Shown here one piece after another: positions 10,991 through 11,658 of a DNA stretch of 11,658 nucleotides (position 1 is its first letter; each line of letters opens with the position of its first letter). Origin of the DNA: Holophagae bacterium (GTDB taxonomy: Bacteria; Acidobacteriota; Thermoanaerobaculia; Thermoanaerobaculales; Sulfomarinibacteraceae). Made by a program: the position numbers and the translations under genes. The stretch is from positions 1 to 11,658 of the forward strand of contig JAUWTC010000029.1 of NCBI GenBank assembly GCA_030609785.1, in the 5' to 3' direction. The notes under the pieces were generated by a model that was not told the origin of the DNA, searched no databases, and was given only the letters and a program-made list of their open reading frames with translations.

Positions 10991-11658
10991 GCCCGTGGAG
11001 CTGATACCCAACGGCACTTTCGGCTGAGGCGGTTTGAGGTATCGGGCGAGAAAGCCGTAAATCGCTTTCCGGCCTTCCCAGGCCTCCGGAGTATCGAGTC
11101 GGTCGAAACTGTGGCCTCCCGGCACGTCGAAGATCTGATATTCGAAGTCCTTGTCCTCGGCTTTCAAGGCCTGGATCAGATGCTCCACCTCGATGAAGGT
11201 GACGTCCTCGTCGTGGGGGTTGGTGTGGATGCGCAACGGTTTTGACAGCTTGTGGACATTCCAAACCGGGGAGCGCCGTTTGTACTCCTCGAGGTTTTCC
11301 TCTGGCGTCTGGCCGATGTGGTATTCGGCATCATAATAGGCCTGGTACTCGGGTCCCCAGACGCCCATGCGCATGACCAGGTCCGACACCGGGACGCCGG
11401 CGAAAGCGCAGGCAAACGACTGAGGATGGTCGAAAAGGCTCATCAGGGCGATCAAGCCGCCGTGACTCCAGCCGAGGATACCGACGCGGTCCGGGTCAAC
11501 CCGGGGGTGATTAGCAACTGCCCAGTCCCGTGCCGCTACGCAGTCTCCGACCTCACGCCCGCCGTAGTCGATCTTCTCGTAAAAAGACTTTCCGTAACCG
11601 GTCGAGCCCCGGTACTCCGGCGCGACCACGATGTAGCCCTGGGCCATCAATTCGCGAA
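10976..11658 (-). CDS. S9-family (prolyl oligopeptidase-type) serine peptidase, catalytic domain (5' end outside window)
   Basis: The frame is open to the window edge (RELMAQGY... at the edge), so the N-terminal part, usually a beta-propeller, is not visible; 227 residues remain. Counting from the Met encoded at 11647, EYRGSTGYGKSF (11-22) is the typical strand before the nucleophile, GILGWSHGG (57-64) holds Ser61, HTNPHDEDV (141-149) holds the catalytic Asp (Asp146 by spacing) and VPGGHSFDR (175-183) holds His179. The triad is therefore complete. The insert GVWGPEYQAYYDAEYHIG is normal for dipeptidyl or acylaminoacyl peptidases. The natural fold ends near FLARYLKPP; the last 15 or so residues, with STGRAAP, are encoded by the adjoining hairpin repeat. 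The enzyme should cleave short peptides; location is unknown without its N-terminus. Family is sure. Confidence 0.92.
   Translation of the reverse strand, partial: RELMAQGYIVVAPEYRGSTGYGKSFYEKIDYGGREVGDCVAARDWAVANHPRVDPDRVGILGWSHGGLIALMSLFDHPQSFACAFAGVPVSDLVMRMGVWGPEYQAYYDAEYHIGQTPEENLEEYKRRSPVWNVHKLSKPLRIHTNPHDEDVTFIEVEHLIQALKAEDKDFEYQIFDVPGGHSFDRLDTPEAWEGRKAIYGFLARYLKPPQPKVPLGISSTGRAAP

Noticed and set aside
10330..11004. 224-codon plus-strand frame through the OYE start, GFA relic and hairpins
   Set aside because: It crosses three unrelated elements including promoters and hairpins; composition is low-complexity R/P/S-rich and no family motif is visible.

Overview
The window is high-GC bacterial chromosomal DNA from a Gram-negative-like organism. 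The support is a lipoprotein with a thioredoxin fold, a Sec signal peptide, a full-length DNA polymerase I, large M1 and S9 peptidases and many short intergenic repeats. The repeat types and the peptidase architecture would suit an Acidobacteriota-like or related environmental lineage, but nothing here fixes the taxon. There are no rRNA, tRNA, CRISPR or insertion-sequence genes.

Layout from left to right. (1) Positions 1-1311 hold the 3' part of an M1-type metallopeptidase gene whose stop codon lies inside a heptanucleotide repeat. (2) Positions 1379-3081 are a small accessory block between that peptidase and polA. A plus-strand pair (68-aa protein and AbiEii/DUF6036-like nucleotidyltransferase) faces a minus-strand trio (RHH antitoxin, MazF/PemK toxin, small secreted protein), with 16 bp between the converging ends. 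(3) Positions 3212-5884 (minus) are polA, complete with all three domains. (4) Positions 6089-7768 (plus, divergent from polA) encode a patatin-like phospholipase with an N-terminal domain that looks like a degenerate response-regulator receiver. (5) On the minus strand, 9229-8612 (YciO/YrdC-type protein) and 8612-8013 (TlpA/ResA-like lipoprotein) form a coupled two-gene operon behind a good -35/-10 promoter. (6) Positions 10425-9313 (minus) encode an Old Yellow Enzyme family oxidoreductase with a promoter so close that its mRNA should be leaderless. (7) Positions 10724-10617 (minus) are a GFA-family gene collapsed by an in-frame internal deletion. (8) Positions 11658-10976 (minus) are the catalytic domain of an S9 prolyl-oligopeptidase-type peptidase, cut by the window edge.

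The most unusual non-coding content is a set of dispersed repeats. It includes two kinds of heptanucleotide tracts, two purine-rich tracts of about 10-nt period that both end in GGGAAGC, and clusters of perfect hairpins with three-base loops (often C-GAA-G). Three of the genes (M1 peptidase, TlpA-like, S9 peptidase) end inside such repeats, so the repeats supply their last codons and stop. The genes are mostly independent units. The two toxin-antitoxin-like modules next to polA are the only clear accessory cluster, and the receiver-patatin fusion is the most interesting single protein.
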